The notes: generated by a model not told the origin, from the sequence alone. DNA of 64,000 nt from Aquabacterium sp. (GCA_030654395.1 JAURXM010000108.1:1-64000), one strand, 5' to 3'; counted from the stretch's first letter, positions 36,420 through 46,284 are shown. Translations and numbers: made by a program.

Positions 36420-38192
36420 TCAGCGTTCAACCGGTCGAGCCGGGTCGCTGCACCATTCGCTCCACGAGCCCGCATACAGCCTCGCGGCGGGCAAGCCCGC
36501 GTGTGCCATCGCCAGCAGGTTGTGGCATGCCGTGACGCCAGAGCCGCATTGGTGCACCAAGGTGCCCGCGTCCAGCGTGGCTTGGCCCAGCAGCGCGGTG
36601 AACTCGGCTTTCAACTGCGCAGGCGGCTTAAAGCACCCTTGTGGCGCTTGCAAGTTGAGCTGGAAGAAGCGGTTGTGCGCACCGGGGATGTGCCCACCCA
36701 CGGGGTCCATGGTTTCGTTCTCGCCCCTGAAGCGATCGGGCGCACGGGCATCCAGCAGCACTTGTTTGTCGGGCTGGCCCAAGTGGGCGCCAACCGTGTC
36801 TGCGTCGCGTACCCAATCGGCGCGCCTTGTTGCTTTGAATGCGCTGGCGGCTCGCAGGGGTATGGCCGTGTCCACCGGGCCGCTCAAGGCTTGCCACGCT
36901 TGCCAGCCCCCATCGAGCACCTGCACCTGTGCATGCCCGGACCAGCGCAGCAGCCACCACAGGCGCGCCGCGAATATGCCGCCCGCGTCGTCGTAGGCCA
37001 CCACACGTGTGCTTGGGGCGATGCCCCAGCGTTGGCATGCTTGGTTGAAGTCTGCCTCCGTTGGCAGGGGGTGGCGCCCGTTTCTGCCTGTTTTGGCCCC
37101 TGACAGATCGCGGTCTAGGTGGGCGTAGTGGGCGCCTGCGATGTGGCCTTGTTGATAGGCGGCTTCACCGGCTTGTGTGTCGCCCAAGTTAAAGCGGCAG
37201 TCGATCACCAACCAGTCGTGGTCTGCGCAGGCCAAAGATGCTGACAGTGTGGCCGCGTCAATCAAAGCAGTCAAAGGCCGCGCCAAGGCCGCTTCGATGG
37301 CTTGGGTCACGGCATCAGGGGCTTCGTGCAGCAGCCAGTGGCTGGCATGGGGCAGTCGGGTGATGTGCAGATCAGGCACATACGCGGCCAAGCCGTCTAA
37401 CAAGCTGGGCGGCAGGGCGGTATCGGCCTCACCCCACACCACGCTGGTCGGCACGTTCACATGCAGCAAGGCATCGGGCAGTTGCAGTGTGTGGATGCTG
37501 TCCGTGGGGGATGTCGGTGGGTGCAGGGGCGATGCACGGTAGTAGTTCAAGGGCCCAGTCAAGCCATGCGACCAAGCCTCGCGGTACTGCGCGCGCAGCG
37601 CTGGTGTCAGCCAAGTGGCACCCCCAAAGCGTTCAAAAAAGGGCCACATGCGCGCAAAGTCATCGGCGGCCAAATCGCCCTCGATATCAGGCTGGCGCAG
37701 GCCGTTCATGTAGCTGCTGGCTGCTTGTTGGGCCGGGTCATCGCGCAAGGCGGCTAAAAATAAACCCGGGTGCGGCGCGTTGAGGATCACCAAGCGCTGC
37801 ATGCTGTGCGGCGCCACGGCCGCCAAGCCCCAAGCCAGCGCGCCGCCCCAGTCGTGGGCGATCACGGCTGCGGCAGGGGTGTCCGGTATAGCCGCTTGTT
37901 GTTGGATCAATCCGATGAGATCCCCCAGCACCACGTTGGCGCGGTAGGCTTTGACCTCGCTGGGTGAGTACGATCCGGGGTAGCCACGCAGATTGGGCGC
38001 CACGCAGCGGTATCGATCGCCAAAGTGGGCCAGCAAGGCGTCCCACACAAATGCCGCCTCAGGGAAGCCGTGCAAGAACAACAGCAGCGGCGCGCCCTTG
38101 GGGCCCGCCACGCGGCAGCTCAGGTAGGGCGCGGGCGCACCGGGCAAGCCCGATGAGGGCAGGTGGACCAGCTCGGTTGTGATCTTGGACAT
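36420..38192 (-). CDS. Alpha/beta hydrolase (epoxide hydrolase-like) fused to a 3-mercaptopyruvate sulfurtransferase
   Basis: A 590-residue two-part protein. Residues 1-~300 are an epoxide-hydrolase-like alpha/beta hydrolase: oxyanion motif HGFPE (41-45), nucleophile Asp114 in AHDWGG and a late His in LPHASHWL. Residues ~310-590 are a tandem rhodanese pair resembling SseA/thiosulfate or mercaptopyruvate sulfurtransferase, with FNLGDTQAGEAAYQQGHIAG in the first repeat and the catalytic loop C549-G-S-G-V-T-A-C in the second. CGSGVTA is the mercaptopyruvate-type loop. No stop or frameshift separates the halves. Both active sites look intact. It lies 18 bp behind cnoX on the same strand. Confidence 0.85.
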   Translation of the reverse strand: MSKITTELVHLPSSGLPGAPAPYLSCRVAGPKGAPLLLFLHGFPEAAFVWDALLAHFGDRYRCVAPNLRGYPGSYSPSEVKAYRANVVLGDLIGLIQQQAAIPDTPAAAVIAHDWGGALAWGLAAVAPHSMQRLVILNAPHPGLFLAALRDDPAQQAASSYMNGLRQPDIEGDLAADDFARMWPFFERFGGATWLTPALRAQYREAWSHGLTGPLNYYRASPLHPPTSPTDSIHTLQLPDALLHVNVPTSVVWGEADTALPPSLLDGLAAYVPDLHITRLPHASHWLLHEAPDAVTQAIEAALARPLTALIDAATLSASLACADHDWLVIDCRFNLGDTQAGEAAYQQGHIAGAHYAHLDRDLSGAKTGRNGRHPLPTEADFNQACQRWGIAPSTRVVAYDDAGGIFAARLWWLLRWSGHAQVQVLDGGWQAWQALSGPVDTAIPLRAASAFKATRRADWVRDADTVGAHLGQPDKQVLLDARAPDRFRGENETMDPVGGHIPGAHNRFFQLNLQAPQGCFKPPAQLKAEFTALLGQATLDAGTLVHQCGSGVTACHNLLAMAHAGLPAARLYAGSWSEWCSDPARPVER

Positions 38193-38210
38193 GATGCGGC
38201 TATCTTGGGG

Positions 38211-39176
38211 TCAGAACAAAGCCATGCTCAGCTTGCGGCGGTATTGGTCGATCACCGGGTCGCCTGCGGCCACGGCCACCTTGCCTGCGATCTCCAGCTT
38301 GGGTTTGTCGGCGGCGGCGGGGTTTTTGGCGGCAACAGGTTTGGGCTGCGGCTTGGTCATCACCTCCAAGATGGCGACATAGGTTTTGCGCGCCAACTCG
38401 CCATTCCACGCCTTGTCGCGCATGATGATTTCAAGCAGCTCATCCATGGCGTTGGTGGGCTGGCCAGCGGCCCAAAACACCTGTGCCAGCTCAAAGCGGG
38501 CGTCAAAGTCGCGTTTGTTGGCTTGAAGGGCCGCATCCAAGTCGTGTGGCGAGCGGCCTTGACGCGCTGCCACCACGGCGGCGATACAGCGGCTGAAGGC
38601 GGTCACACGGGGCTCCGCCAGCAAACCGGTGGCACGTGCTGAGATAGGCGCAAACGCATCGTGTGCCGCGTCCACATCGCCATCGGCCAGCAGCAGTTTG
38701 ATCAAGTCATAGCGTGCTTCGTCAAGGGACGGGTCTTTGTCCAAGGCATCGCGCAGCATGGTTTCGGCCGATTCGATTTGGCCTTCTTCTATCAGGGCTT
38801 CGGCCTCGGCGGTTTCTTCAGCGGCGGCGATTTCGCCTTCCGCGGGCACATGCTTGTCCAAGAACGTGCGGATCTCTTCAGGGGGCAGGGCGCCCACAAA
38901 GCCGTCCACAGGCTGGCCGCCTACGAACATCACGCAAAACGGGATTGAGCGCACGCCAAACATCTGCGAGAGCTGCCCGGCGAGCTCTTGCTGCTCATCG
39001 GCATTGAGTTTGGCCAGCGTAAAACGGCCTGCGTATTCGACCTCCAAGCGCTCCAGCACAGGGCCCAGCGCCTTGCAGGGGCCGCACCATTCGGCCCAGA
39101 TATCGACCAAGACGGGCAGGCTCTTGGATGCTTCAATCAAGTCGGTTTGGAGGTTTTCTAGGGTGATGTCAATCAT
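38211..39176 (-). CDS. cnoX: Thioredoxin-domain co-chaperone CnoX/YbbN
   Basis: A 321-residue cytosolic protein with an N-terminal thioredoxin fold carrying W-C31-G-P-C34 ([15 protein letters not shown]), a cis-Pro loop (RSIPFCVMF), and a C-terminal helical TPR-like domain. This layout is YbbN/CnoX, a chaperedoxin that holds unfolding proteins during oxidative stress and hands them to GroEL or DnaK. The E. coli protein has SxxC; this one keeps both cysteines and may be redox-active. A long Ala/Lys/Pro tail follows. It is divergent from purE with 63 bp between starts. Confidence 0.92.
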   Translation of the reverse strand: MIDITLENLQTDLIEASKSLPVLVDIWAEWCGPCKALGPVLERLEVEYAGRFTLAKLNADEQQELAGQLSQMFGVRSIPFCVMFVGGQPVDGFVGALPPEEIRTFLDKHVPAEGEIAAAEETAEAEALIEEGQIESAETMLRDALDKDPSLDEARYDLIKLLLADGDVDAAHDAFAPISARATGLLAEPRVTAFSRCIAAVVAARQGRSPHDLDAALQANKRDFDARFELAQVFWAAGQPTNAMDELLEIIMRDKAWNGELARKTYVAILEVMTKPQPKPVAAKNPAAADKPKLEIAGKVAVAAGDPVIDQYRRKLSMALF

Positions 39177-39239
39177 GTTGTGTCGCGAAGAGCGGGCCAG
39201 CGCCTAAAATTCAGGGTTTTACGATACAAGGACCGATCC

Positions 39240-39800
39240 GTGACTGACACGACTGGCGTGAACAACCTAGGTAGCGGCACCGGCAGCGTTCTGGCCGTGG
39301 GGGTGAAAGTGGGCGTCGTCATGGGCTCCAGCAGTGACTGGGACGTCATGCGACATGCTGCCGACATTCTGACCGAGTTCGGCATCCCTTTTGATGCACG
39401 GGTTGTATCGGCCCACCGCATGCCAGATGACATGTTCCGCTACGCTGAGGCCGCAGCCGATCACGGCTTGGTGGCGATCATCGCCGGGGCCGGTGGCGCA
39501 GCCCATTTGCCGGGCATGCTGGCGGCCAAAACCACGGTGCCTGTGTTGGGCGTACCGGTGCCCTCTCGCCACCTGCAAGGCGTGGATTCACTGCACTCGA
39601 TCGTGCAGATGCCCAAAGGCATCCCCGTGGCCACGTTTGCCATTGGCACAGCCGGTGCAGGCAACGCCGCCTTGTTTGCCGTGGCGATGCTGGCCCACGG
39701 TGACCCCGTTTTGCGTGCCAAGCTCGATGCCTTCCGTGCCCGCCAGACCGAAGTGGCGCGCGCCATGACGAACGACCTCTCGATGGAGCCTAAGGCATGA
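39240..39800 (+). CDS. purE: N5-carboxyaminoimidazole ribonucleotide mutase
   Basis: A 186-residue class I PurE that converts N5-CAIR to CAIR in purine synthesis. Motifs: [12 protein letters not shown] (phosphate loop), [25 protein letters not shown] and the C-terminal [18 protein letters not shown] take the GTG at 39240 as start because AAGGA lies just upstream; it leaves a ~25-residue N-terminal extension before the usual VKVGVVMGS. It overlaps purK by 4 bp (ATGA). Confidence 0.95.
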   Translation: MTDTTGVNNLGSGTGSVLAVGVKVGVVMGSSSDWDVMRHAADILTEFGIPFDARVVSAHRMPDDMFRYAEAAADHGLVAIIAGAGGAAHLPGMLAAKTTVPVLGVPVPSRHLQGVDSLHSIVQMPKGIPVATFAIGTAGAGNAALFAVAMLAHGDPVLRAKLDAFRARQTEVARAMTNDLSMEPKA

Positions 39801-40960
39801 CTGATGTGATCTTGCCCGGCGCCACGCTGGGCGTGATGGGCGGCGGGCAACTGGCGCGCATGTTTGTGCATGCGGCGCAGGCCATGGGCTACAGCACCGC
39901 CGTGCTGGATGCCGACCCCAGCAGCCCAGCCGGCTTGGTCTCGCACCACCTGATTCAAACCGGGTATGTGGACGAGGCTGGTTTGGCTGAGTTGGCCCAA
40001 GTCGCCGACGCCATCACCACCGAATTTGAAAACGTCCCCGCCCAAGCGCTCAACACCTTGGCGCAAACGCGCCCTGTGGCGCCTGCTGGTGCAGCCGTCG
40101 CCATTTGCCAAGACCGCGCCCTTGAAAAGGCCCATTTTTTGGCCTGCGCCGTGGCCTGTGCCCCGCACGCCCTGATCGAGACCCCTGCGCAACTCGCCAC
40201 CGTGAGCGACGACCTGCTGCCCGGCATCCTCAAAACCACGCGCATGGGTTATGACGGCAAGGGCCAGATCCGCGTCAAGACCCGGGGCGAGCTGATCGCC
40301 GCTTGGGACGAGTTAAGCCGCGTCAGCTGCGTACTTGAGAAAATGCTGCCCTTGGCCTACGAGGTCAGCGTCATCGTGGCGCGTGGCCGTGATGGCCAAG
40401 TGGTGCACTTCCCGCTGCAGCAAAACCTGCACCGCGAGGGCATCTTGGCCGTCACCACCGTGCCCGCCCCCAGCGTGAGTGAGGCGGTGTCGCAGCAGGC
40501 ATACGCTTGGGCGCAAAACATTGCCTCGTCCATGGACTACGTCGGTGTGCTGTGCATTGAGTTTTTCGTATTGCAAGATGGCAGCATCGTCGCCAACGAG
40601 ATGGCCCCGCGCCCGCACAACTCAGGCCACCACACCATTGACGCCTGCGATGTGTCTCAGTTTGAGCTGCAAGTGCGCGCCATGACCGGCCTGCCCTTGG
40701 TTGACCCCGTGCTGCACAGCCCTTGCTACATGCTCAATTTGTTGGGTGACTTGTGGTTGCCTGCGGGCGCTACCCAGCAGCAAGAACCCGACTGGGCCGC
40801 CATTTTGGCGCTCAGCGGCACCCATCTGCACCTGTACGGCAAGACGCAAGCCCGCGTGGGCCGCAAGATGGGCCACCTGACGGTGACAGGCGAGACCCCC
40901 CAAGCCGCACACGCCGTGGCCTTGAAAGCCGCCGCCATTTTGGGCATCGAGCCGTTCTGA
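39797..40960 (+). CDS. purK: N5-carboxyaminoimidazole ribonucleotide synthase
   Basis: A 387-residue ATP-grasp enzyme making N5-CAIR from AIR, bicarbonate and ATP. It opens with the PurK Rossmann-like motif [11 protein letters not shown] and has [53 protein letters not shown] and [17 protein letters not shown]. It starts inside the purE stop, so the two subunits of the pathway step are co-translated. sua5 follows 1 bp after its stop. Confidence 0.96.
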   Translation: MTDVILPGATLGVMGGGQLARMFVHAAQAMGYSTAVLDADPSSPAGLVSHHLIQTGYVDEAGLAELAQVADAITTEFENVPAQALNTLAQTRPVAPAGAAVAICQDRALEKAHFLACAVACAPHALIETPAQLATVSDDLLPGILKTTRMGYDGKGQIRVKTRGELIAAWDELSRVSCVLEKMLPLAYEVSVIVARGRDGQVVHFPLQQNLHREGILAVTTVPAPSVSEAVSQQAYAWAQNIASSMDYVGVLCIEFFVLQDGSIVANEMAPRPHNSGHHTIDACDVSQFELQVRAMTGLPLVDPVLHSPCYMLNLLGDLWLPAGATQQQEPDWAAILALSGTHLHLYGKTQARVGRKMGHLTVTGETPQAAHAVALKAAAILGIEPF

Positions 40961-40961
40961 C

Positions 40962-42071
40962 ATGGTCGCCCACCCGACCCCTGCCGCGCATCTGCTTGAC
41001 CCGGCCACCCAGCCCGACGCCATTGAGCGTGCCGCGCAGCGTTTGGCCGATGGCGGTTTGTTGGCACTGCCGACCGAGACTGTTTACGGCTTGGGCGCCC
41101 GCGCCGATGACGATGCCGCCGTGGCGCGCATCTTTGCAGCCAAAGGCCGCCCCGCCGACCACCCCTTGATCGTGCACGTGCCCAATCAGGCTGCAGCACT
41201 GGCTTTTGTGTCCGCCTTCCCGCCCGTGGCACAAAGGCTGACGGCCGCCTTTTGGCCGGGCCCCTTGACCGTGATCGTGCCGCGCAAGCTGGACATGGCC
41301 ACCGCCGCCGCCGGAGGGCACGACACCATCGGGCTGCGCTGCCCGGATCACCCCGTGGCGCGCCAACTGCTAGAAGCCTGCGCCAAGCACAACATCTTGG
41401 GCGTGGCCGCGCCCAGCGCCAACCGCTTTGGCCGCATCAGCCCCACGCGCGCCGAGCACGTGATCGACGAGTTCGCGGGGCAGGGCGACAGCCCGGATGC
41501 CCAGAGTTCATTGAGTTCACTGGGTGTGGTCTGGGTGCTGCAAGGCGGCCCGTGCGAGGTCGGTATCGAGTCCACCATCATCGACTGCACCCGAGCGCAG
41601 CCCGTTTTGTTGCGCCCCGGCAAGCTGACCTTGGTCGAGATCCAAGCCGTTGCCGGTGTGGACGTGCTGTGGTCGCGCCCCGAGGCCCCCGACCCCAGCG
41701 CGCCCCGTGCGCCCGGCACCTTGCTGTCGCACTACGCCCCGCGCGCCAAAGTGCGCTTGATGAGCGACGCGCAAATCGCCAGTGCCCTGGACGTGATCGA
41801 ACCCGAACTGACCGCCGCTTATTTGCTTGACCCCAGCCAAGGCCCGCGCATGGCCGTGTACTCACGCAGCCTGTGGGCCTACCGCGCCAAGCACAAAGCC
41901 ATCGTGCATTTGTCGATGCCCGGTGACGCGGCCATGGCAGCGCACGACCTGTTTGCCGACCTGCGCGAGCTCGATGCCACTGGTGTGGACTTGATTTGGG
42001 TGGAGACCCCGCCAGACGACCCGGCGTGGGACGGCGTGCGCGATCGCCTGAACCGTGCCGCAGCGTCTTGA
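40962..42071 (+). CDS. L-threonylcarbamoyladenylate synthase, long Sua5 type
   Basis: A 369-residue enzyme making threonylcarbamoyl-AMP from threonine, bicarbonate and ATP for the t6A37 modification of tRNA. The YrdC domain (about 15-215) has LPTETVYGLGARADDD, IFAAKGRPADHPLIVHV, FWPGPLT, GLRCPDHPVAR, APSANRFGRISPT and GIESTIID. A Sua5 C-terminal domain (about 245-369) begins after APGTLLSHYAP. TsaB, a later-acting component of the same tRNA pathway, is 3 kb downstream. Coding DNA here is notably C-rich at third positions. Confidence 0.94.
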   Translation: MVAHPTPAAHLLDPATQPDAIERAAQRLADGGLLALPTETVYGLGARADDDAAVARIFAAKGRPADHPLIVHVPNQAAALAFVSAFPPVAQRLTAAFWPGPLTVIVPRKLDMATAAAGGHDTIGLRCPDHPVARQLLEACAKHNILGVAAPSANRFGRISPTRAEHVIDEFAGQGDSPDAQSSLSSLGVVWVLQGGPCEVGIESTIIDCTRAQPVLLRPGKLTLVEIQAVAGVDVLWSRPEAPDPSAPRAPGTLLSHYAPRAKVRLMSDAQIASALDVIEPELTAAYLLDPSQGPRMAVYSRSLWAYRAKHKAIVHLSMPGDAAMAAHDLFADLRELDATGVDLIWVETPPDDPAWDGVRDRLNRAAAS

Positions 42072-42173
42072 TCGTCATCTTTACGTGGCAGACTCGGGCG
42101 CGTCCGCCAGCCCCGTTATGCTGGGTGACCTTTTTTGCCCTTTTTGATTATTTTGCCCGCCCCCGGAGAGTCC

Positions 42174-43469
42174 ATGTTTCGTTTTGCCGCACACCCCCAG
42201 TCCAAGACCCCGCGCCTGCGCCAAATCGGTTTGGTGGCCCTGGCCTGCTCGGTGCTGATCGTCTCGGGTTGCGGCGGCGGCAACCGCAAAAAAGAATACA
42301 TGCCTGAGCGGATCGTGTCTTTTGGTGATGAAAACAGCGCGATGACCACGGGTAATGCCAGTGGTACGACCATTCAAGGGCTGGTCTATACCGTCAATAA
42401 TTTGGTCTCTTTGAATTCGATTTCAAATCCGATTAAATATTGCCTTGAAATCGGCGATAGCGCAGCGTGTGCGAGCAACAGTGCAGCTGGCCTGATTTCG
42501 TACGTCGCTAAGGATTTGCCGGGTGTTACGCCGCCGACGCCAACGACTTCGTTAGGGTTGGGGACGGGGGGGGCTACTTTTGACGGTGTGACACAGCCGA
42601 ATTTCGTCACCTTTACGCAAATTGGCAATGGCACATACCTGTCGATCCCGTCGAACCCTTCGAGCCCTCAGACACAAGCAGACACGAAGCGCACGTGGGT
42701 ACTTGCTTATAGCTGCGCCAGCAACAGCATCTGGACGCAGGTGATTGCGCACGGTTTTGGCAAAGGCTACCAAACGGCTTGCCCGCTGGAGGCTAATGGC
42801 AACGCAGTAACCTACGCCGTGTACGGGGCCAAAGTCGCCGGGCTGACTGCGCAAGTGGCACAGGCTGACTTGCGTGATGGCACCTTGGTGACCATCATGG
42901 CTGGCCAGAACGACATTTTGGAGCAATACGAGGCTGCCAAGGTTGGGACGATCACTGAAGCTCAAGCAATAGCTGAGTTGGAAGCGCGTGCAGAAGCCAT
43001 GGCCAACATGGTCATCAACATCATTAACACGGGATCCAAAGTGGTGTTGGCCTTGACGCCCGATTTGGGCAAGTCACCCAAGGGGGCGGCCACGGGTGAG
43101 AACTCGACGATGCTGACTACACTGACCACAGCCTTTAATAATAGGCTCACCTATGGACGAAATGGCAGTAGAACGTGGCCTGGCGCCGGGCGCAGCATCA
43201 CGACCGTCGACGCATCGCAAGTTACCCGCGGTCTAGTGGGCGTTGTTGATGGCGTGGCCTTGTGTGATCCAGCCAAAGCCATGCGCCCTGACGGCACGTT
43301 TGAGACCGCTCCAGACTTGCAGTTGCAATACTGCACTAACTTGACCAGCAACTTTGTTGCAAATGGCAGCGCGGCTACCTATATGTGGGCTGACAGCACG
43401 CACTTCGCTACCTTGGGCCATGTGCAAATCGGGTCTGCGGGCTTGTCCCGAGCTGCCAACCAGTTCTGA
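42174..43469 (+). CDS. GDSL/SGNH-hydrolase-like lipoprotein with altered block I
   Basis: A 431-residue protein. The N-terminus is a lipoprotein signal with lipobox I-V-S-G-C33. The mature part has the SGNH family layout: block I RIVSFGDENS (46-55), a block III-like IMAGQND and block V ADSTHFATLGH, giving Asp-x-x-His. In block I the nucleophile position after GD is Glu53, not Ser, although Ser55 is close. It may be catalytically inactive or use Ser55. The ATG at 42174 was chosen for the signal; the frame extends to 42135. The first half is visibly more AT-rich than the neighbouring pur and dacB genes. It converges with dacB 3 bp away. Confidence 0.7.
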   Translation: MFRFAAHPQSKTPRLRQIGLVALACSVLIVSGCGGGNRKKEYMPERIVSFGDENSAMTTGNASGTTIQGLVYTVNNLVSLNSISNPIKYCLEIGDSAACASNSAAGLISYVAKDLPGVTPPTPTTSLGLGTGGATFDGVTQPNFVTFTQIGNGTYLSIPSNPSSPQTQADTKRTWVLAYSCASNSIWTQVIAHGFGKGYQTACPLEANGNAVTYAVYGAKVAGLTAQVAQADLRDGTLVTIMAGQNDILEQYEAAKVGTITEAQAIAELEARAEAMANMVINIINTGSKVVLALTPDLGKSPKGAATGENSTMLTTLTTAFNNRLTYGRNGSRTWPGAGRSITTVDASQVTRGLVGVVDGVALCDPAKAMRPDGTFETAPDLQLQYCTNLTSNFVANGSAATYMWADSTHFATLGHVQIGSAGLSRAANQF

Positions 43470-43472
43470 CGC

Positions 43473-44957
43473 TCAAGGCCCGCGGTCACGCTGCGCCCAC
43501 AAAATCAGTGCTTCCAAGGCGGGCCGGGCCGCTTCAGCTTGGGGGTGGTTCACCGTACCCACCAACACATAGCGGCGGCCTGAGTCGCCCTCCACCACAC
43601 CGGCCAGCGCCACCACCCCCTCTATCGACCCGGTCTTGATGTGCGCCCGGCCTGCCACGCTGCTCAGTTTGCGTGCCGTGCCATCCACGCCTGTCACGGG
43701 CAGTGAGGCCACAAAGTCCGGCATCACCGGGCTGGCCCACATCACCTGAAGCCATCGGCCCAAGCACCACGCGCTGCTGCGCTCCAAGCGCGACAGGCCT
43801 GATCCATTGTCCAACACCAATGCCCCATCGCCACAAGGTGAATGGCCTGCCGCATCCAGCGTCGCAGCCTGCACCTGCTGGGTCACGACCTGTTGGGCGC
43901 GCGCCAAGGTGGCGGGGGCGCCAGCCAAGGTCAAAAACAGCTGCCGCGCCATCACGTTGTTGCTGAACTTGTTGATGTCTCGCACCACCACGCCCAAGGG
44001 GGGCGACACCCAGCTTTGCCACACCATGGCCTGATCCGGCCAATGGCCAGCCTGCACGTGCCCGCTCAGCTTGCCGCCACTTTGGCGCCAAGCGCTGCTC
44101 AGCAAGCGCGCCGCGTGGTCGCCGGGGCCGTCGCCTTGCCAAAGCAGCGGCCACTCGCGGTCTTCGCAAGCGCGGGGGTAGGGCCCGTTGACCTTGATCG
44201 CCCAACGCTGACGGTCCACTTTGTGCCCACCCGCGACGGGCTCAATCACCACGTTCAGGTTCTCTCGCCAATTGAGGCAAGGCCCAGATGCTTGCACGCG
44301 CAGGCGGCTGTCCAGCTGTACGCCGTCTAGCTCGGGCTCCATGCTCACGCGCACTTGGCCGGGCCGGGCTTGATCGGGCGCAAAGCGCAAACTGACCGCT
44401 TGGTAGTTCAGCAACAGCGCATCGGCGCCCGCGTTATAGGGCTTGAGCACCAGCCCATCAAACGCAGCCGGGTCATGTGGGGCCAGGTCAAACAGGCTGC
44501 GGTCAATCAGCAGGTCGCCGTGGATCTTTTTGAGCCCGCCCGCCCGCCAGCGCGACAACATCAACTGGACTTTCTCCATCACCAAGCTGGGGTCACCACT
44601 GCCGCGCATGTGCAGCGGCCCATCCAGCGTGCCGTTGGGCCGCAAGGTGCCGCCCAAAGCCACGTCGGTGCGCCAGGTGTAAGCTGGCCCCAGCGTGCTC
44701 AAGGCCGCGCCCGTGGTGAACAGTTTCATCACCGAGGCCACTTGCCGGATCACTTTGCCCTCGTGGTCTAGCCGCGCGGCACCACCATCGGCAGGCAAAA
44801 CCAAGAAGGACACGGCCTCTGGCGGCACCCCACTGGTTTGCAATGCGCTGGACAAGGCCGCAGGCAGGGCGGCCCACGCAGGTGCCAACAGCCCCAGCAG
44901 GGCGGTCACCGCAAAAAGACCGTGGCGGGGGCGGTATAGAAGGCGCAGGCTGTTCAT
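43473..44957 (-). CDS. dacB: D-alanyl-D-alanine carboxypeptidase/endopeptidase (PBP4)
   Basis: A 494-residue periplasmic class C penicillin-binding protein that trims and cleaves peptidoglycan cross-links. Signal peptide ~1-29. Catalytic motifs in order: S75-V-M-K78 (SxxK), S-N-N in DINKFSNNVMARQ (SxN), and K-T-G in AHIKTGSIEGV. The large insert between SxxK and SxN is typical of PBP4. It is divergent from tsaB with 32 bp between starts. Confidence 0.94.
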   Translation of the reverse strand: MNSLRLLYRPRHGLFAVTALLGLLAPAWAALPAALSSALQTSGVPPEAVSFLVLPADGGAARLDHEGKVIRQVASVMKLFTTGAALSTLGPAYTWRTDVALGGTLRPNGTLDGPLHMRGSGDPSLVMEKVQLMLSRWRAGGLKKIHGDLLIDRSLFDLAPHDPAAFDGLVLKPYNAGADALLLNYQAVSLRFAPDQARPGQVRVSMEPELDGVQLDSRLRVQASGPCLNWRENLNVVIEPVAGGHKVDRQRWAIKVNGPYPRACEDREWPLLWQGDGPGDHAARLLSSAWRQSGGKLSGHVQAGHWPDQAMVWQSWVSPPLGVVVRDINKFSNNVMARQLFLTLAGAPATLARAQQVVTQQVQAATLDAAGHSPCGDGALVLDNGSGLSRLERSSAWCLGRWLQVMWASPVMPDFVASLPVTGVDGTARKLSSVAGRAHIKTGSIEGVVALAGVVEGDSGRRYVLVGTVNHPQAEAARPALEALILWAQRDRGP

Positions 44958-44989
44958 GCACCGATCATAGAAGCCCTACACTGCTGCCC

Positions 44990-45763
44990 ATGCCCCTATC
45001 TGCACCCGTTTTACTCGTCTTGGATACCGCCACCGACCGCATCCACGCCGCTTTGGCCGTGGGTGATGCCGTGGGTGATGCTGCTTGTGGTGACGTTACT
45101 GTGCTCGATTTGGCAGGTGGCGCCCAAGCCTCGGCCACGCTGCTGCCCGCCTTGGCTGGTTTGCTGCACGGCGCCGGTTTGGTGTGGGCCGACTTGGATG
45201 CCATTGCGTTTGGCAGTGGCCCGGGCGCTTTCACGGGGCTGCGCACGGCCTGCTCGGTCACGCAGGGGCTGGCGCTGGGCTTGGATCGCCGCGTGATCTC
45301 GCTCGACACCCTCATGGCCGTGGCCGAAGACGCCCGCTTGGCCGCCCCGCATGCGTGGTCTGCGGGCGACACACTGTGGGTCTTGCAAGATGCCCGCATG
45401 AATGAGCTGTACGTGGGCGCTTTTGTGTGGGACGGCGGCGCTTGGCAAAGCGTGCAGCCCGCGCAACTGTGGGCCTTGAGTGAGCCGGCCACGCGCTGGG
45501 CGCCCGATGGCGTGCTGGCCGCTGGTTTACGCTGGGCCGGTAATGCGGCGCACGCCTACCCTGAGGTACTGGCTGCCATCGTGGGTGCGCAGCAGATGGG
45601 CGCATCCGCCTCGCACGCCGCACCACGCGGCTTGGCGCTGGCATCCTTGGCGCGCCAAGCTTGGTTGCGTGGTGACACGCTGGATGCCGCCTTGGCCTTG
45701 CCACGGTATGTGCGCGACAAAGTGGCCCAAACCACCGCTGAGCGCCAAGCCATTAAGGCATGA
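44990..45763 (+). CDS. tsaB: tRNA threonylcarbamoyladenosine biosynthesis protein TsaB
   Basis: A 257-residue ASKHA-fold protein that partners TsaD and TsaE in transferring threonylcarbamoyl to A37 of ANN-decoding tRNAs. N-terminal VLLVLDTATDR and the motif FGSGPGAFTGLRTACSVTQGLAL are characteristic. The ATG at 44990 gives a normal start; the reading frame is open upstream into the dacB antisense. Its stop overlaps rimI by 4 bp (ATGA). Confidence 0.93.
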   Translation: MPLSAPVLLVLDTATDRIHAALAVGDAVGDAACGDVTVLDLAGGAQASATLLPALAGLLHGAGLVWADLDAIAFGSGPGAFTGLRTACSVTQGLALGLDRRVISLDTLMAVAEDARLAAPHAWSAGDTLWVLQDARMNELYVGAFVWDGGAWQSVQPAQLWALSEPATRWAPDGVLAAGLRWAGNAAHAYPEVLAAIVGAQQMGASASHAAPRGLALASLARQAWLRGDTLDAALALPRYVRDKVAQTTAERQAIKA

Positions 45764-46284
45764 TTGTGGACATGCCGATGCTGGACATGCTTCTTGTTGA
45801 CCGCGCCATGACCGAGGCCGACATCCCGGCCGTCATGGCCATGGAGCACGCTGCGTGCCTGCTCCCGCTACACGCGTGGAGCGAAGACAACTACCGCTCG
45901 TCGATTCGGGCGGGTTACTGGATGCGCGTGCGCACCGAGCCTGAGACCGGCCGCGTGATCGCCGTGTGCGTGGCCATGGACGGCCCAGACGAGGTCCACC
46001 TGCTCAACATCGCGGTTGACGCCTCGCATCACGGCACAGGTTTGGCGCAAACCATCCTTGCTGATTTGTATGACCGCTGCCGCCAACGCCAAGCCGCCGT
46101 GGTTTGGCTGGAAGTGCGCCCCAGCAACGCCCCAGCCCGCGCACGCTATGTGCGTGAAGGCTTCACCGAGGTCGGCGTGCGCAAAAACTATTACGCCGCC
46201 CTCAATGGCCGTGAAGACGCGCTGGTCATGAAGCGCGACATCGATTTGAATGCGACGACTGAGGTGCCCCGTGCGCTGGACTGA
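45760..46284 (+). CDS. rimI: Ribosomal protein S18-alanine N-acetyltransferase RimI
   Basis: A 174-residue GNAT acetyltransferase. The acetyl-CoA-binding motif is present as LLNIAVDASHHGTGLAQTIL, with the Q/R-x-x-G-x-G/A loop in degenerate form (HHGTGLA), followed by LEVRPSNAPARARYVREGF and the KNYY segment typical of RimI. It acetylates the N-terminal alanine of S18. Translationally coupled to tsaB, an order (tsaB-rimI-uracil-DNA glycosylase) frequent in Burkholderiales. Confidence 0.9.
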   Translation: MIVDMPMLDMLLVDRAMTEADIPAVMAMEHAACLLPLHAWSEDNYRSSIRAGYWMRVRTEPETGRVIAVCVAMDGPDEVHLLNIAVDASHHGTGLAQTILADLYDRCRQRQAAVVWLEVRPSNAPARARYVREGFTEVGVRKNYYAALNGREDALVMKRDIDLNATTEVPRALD

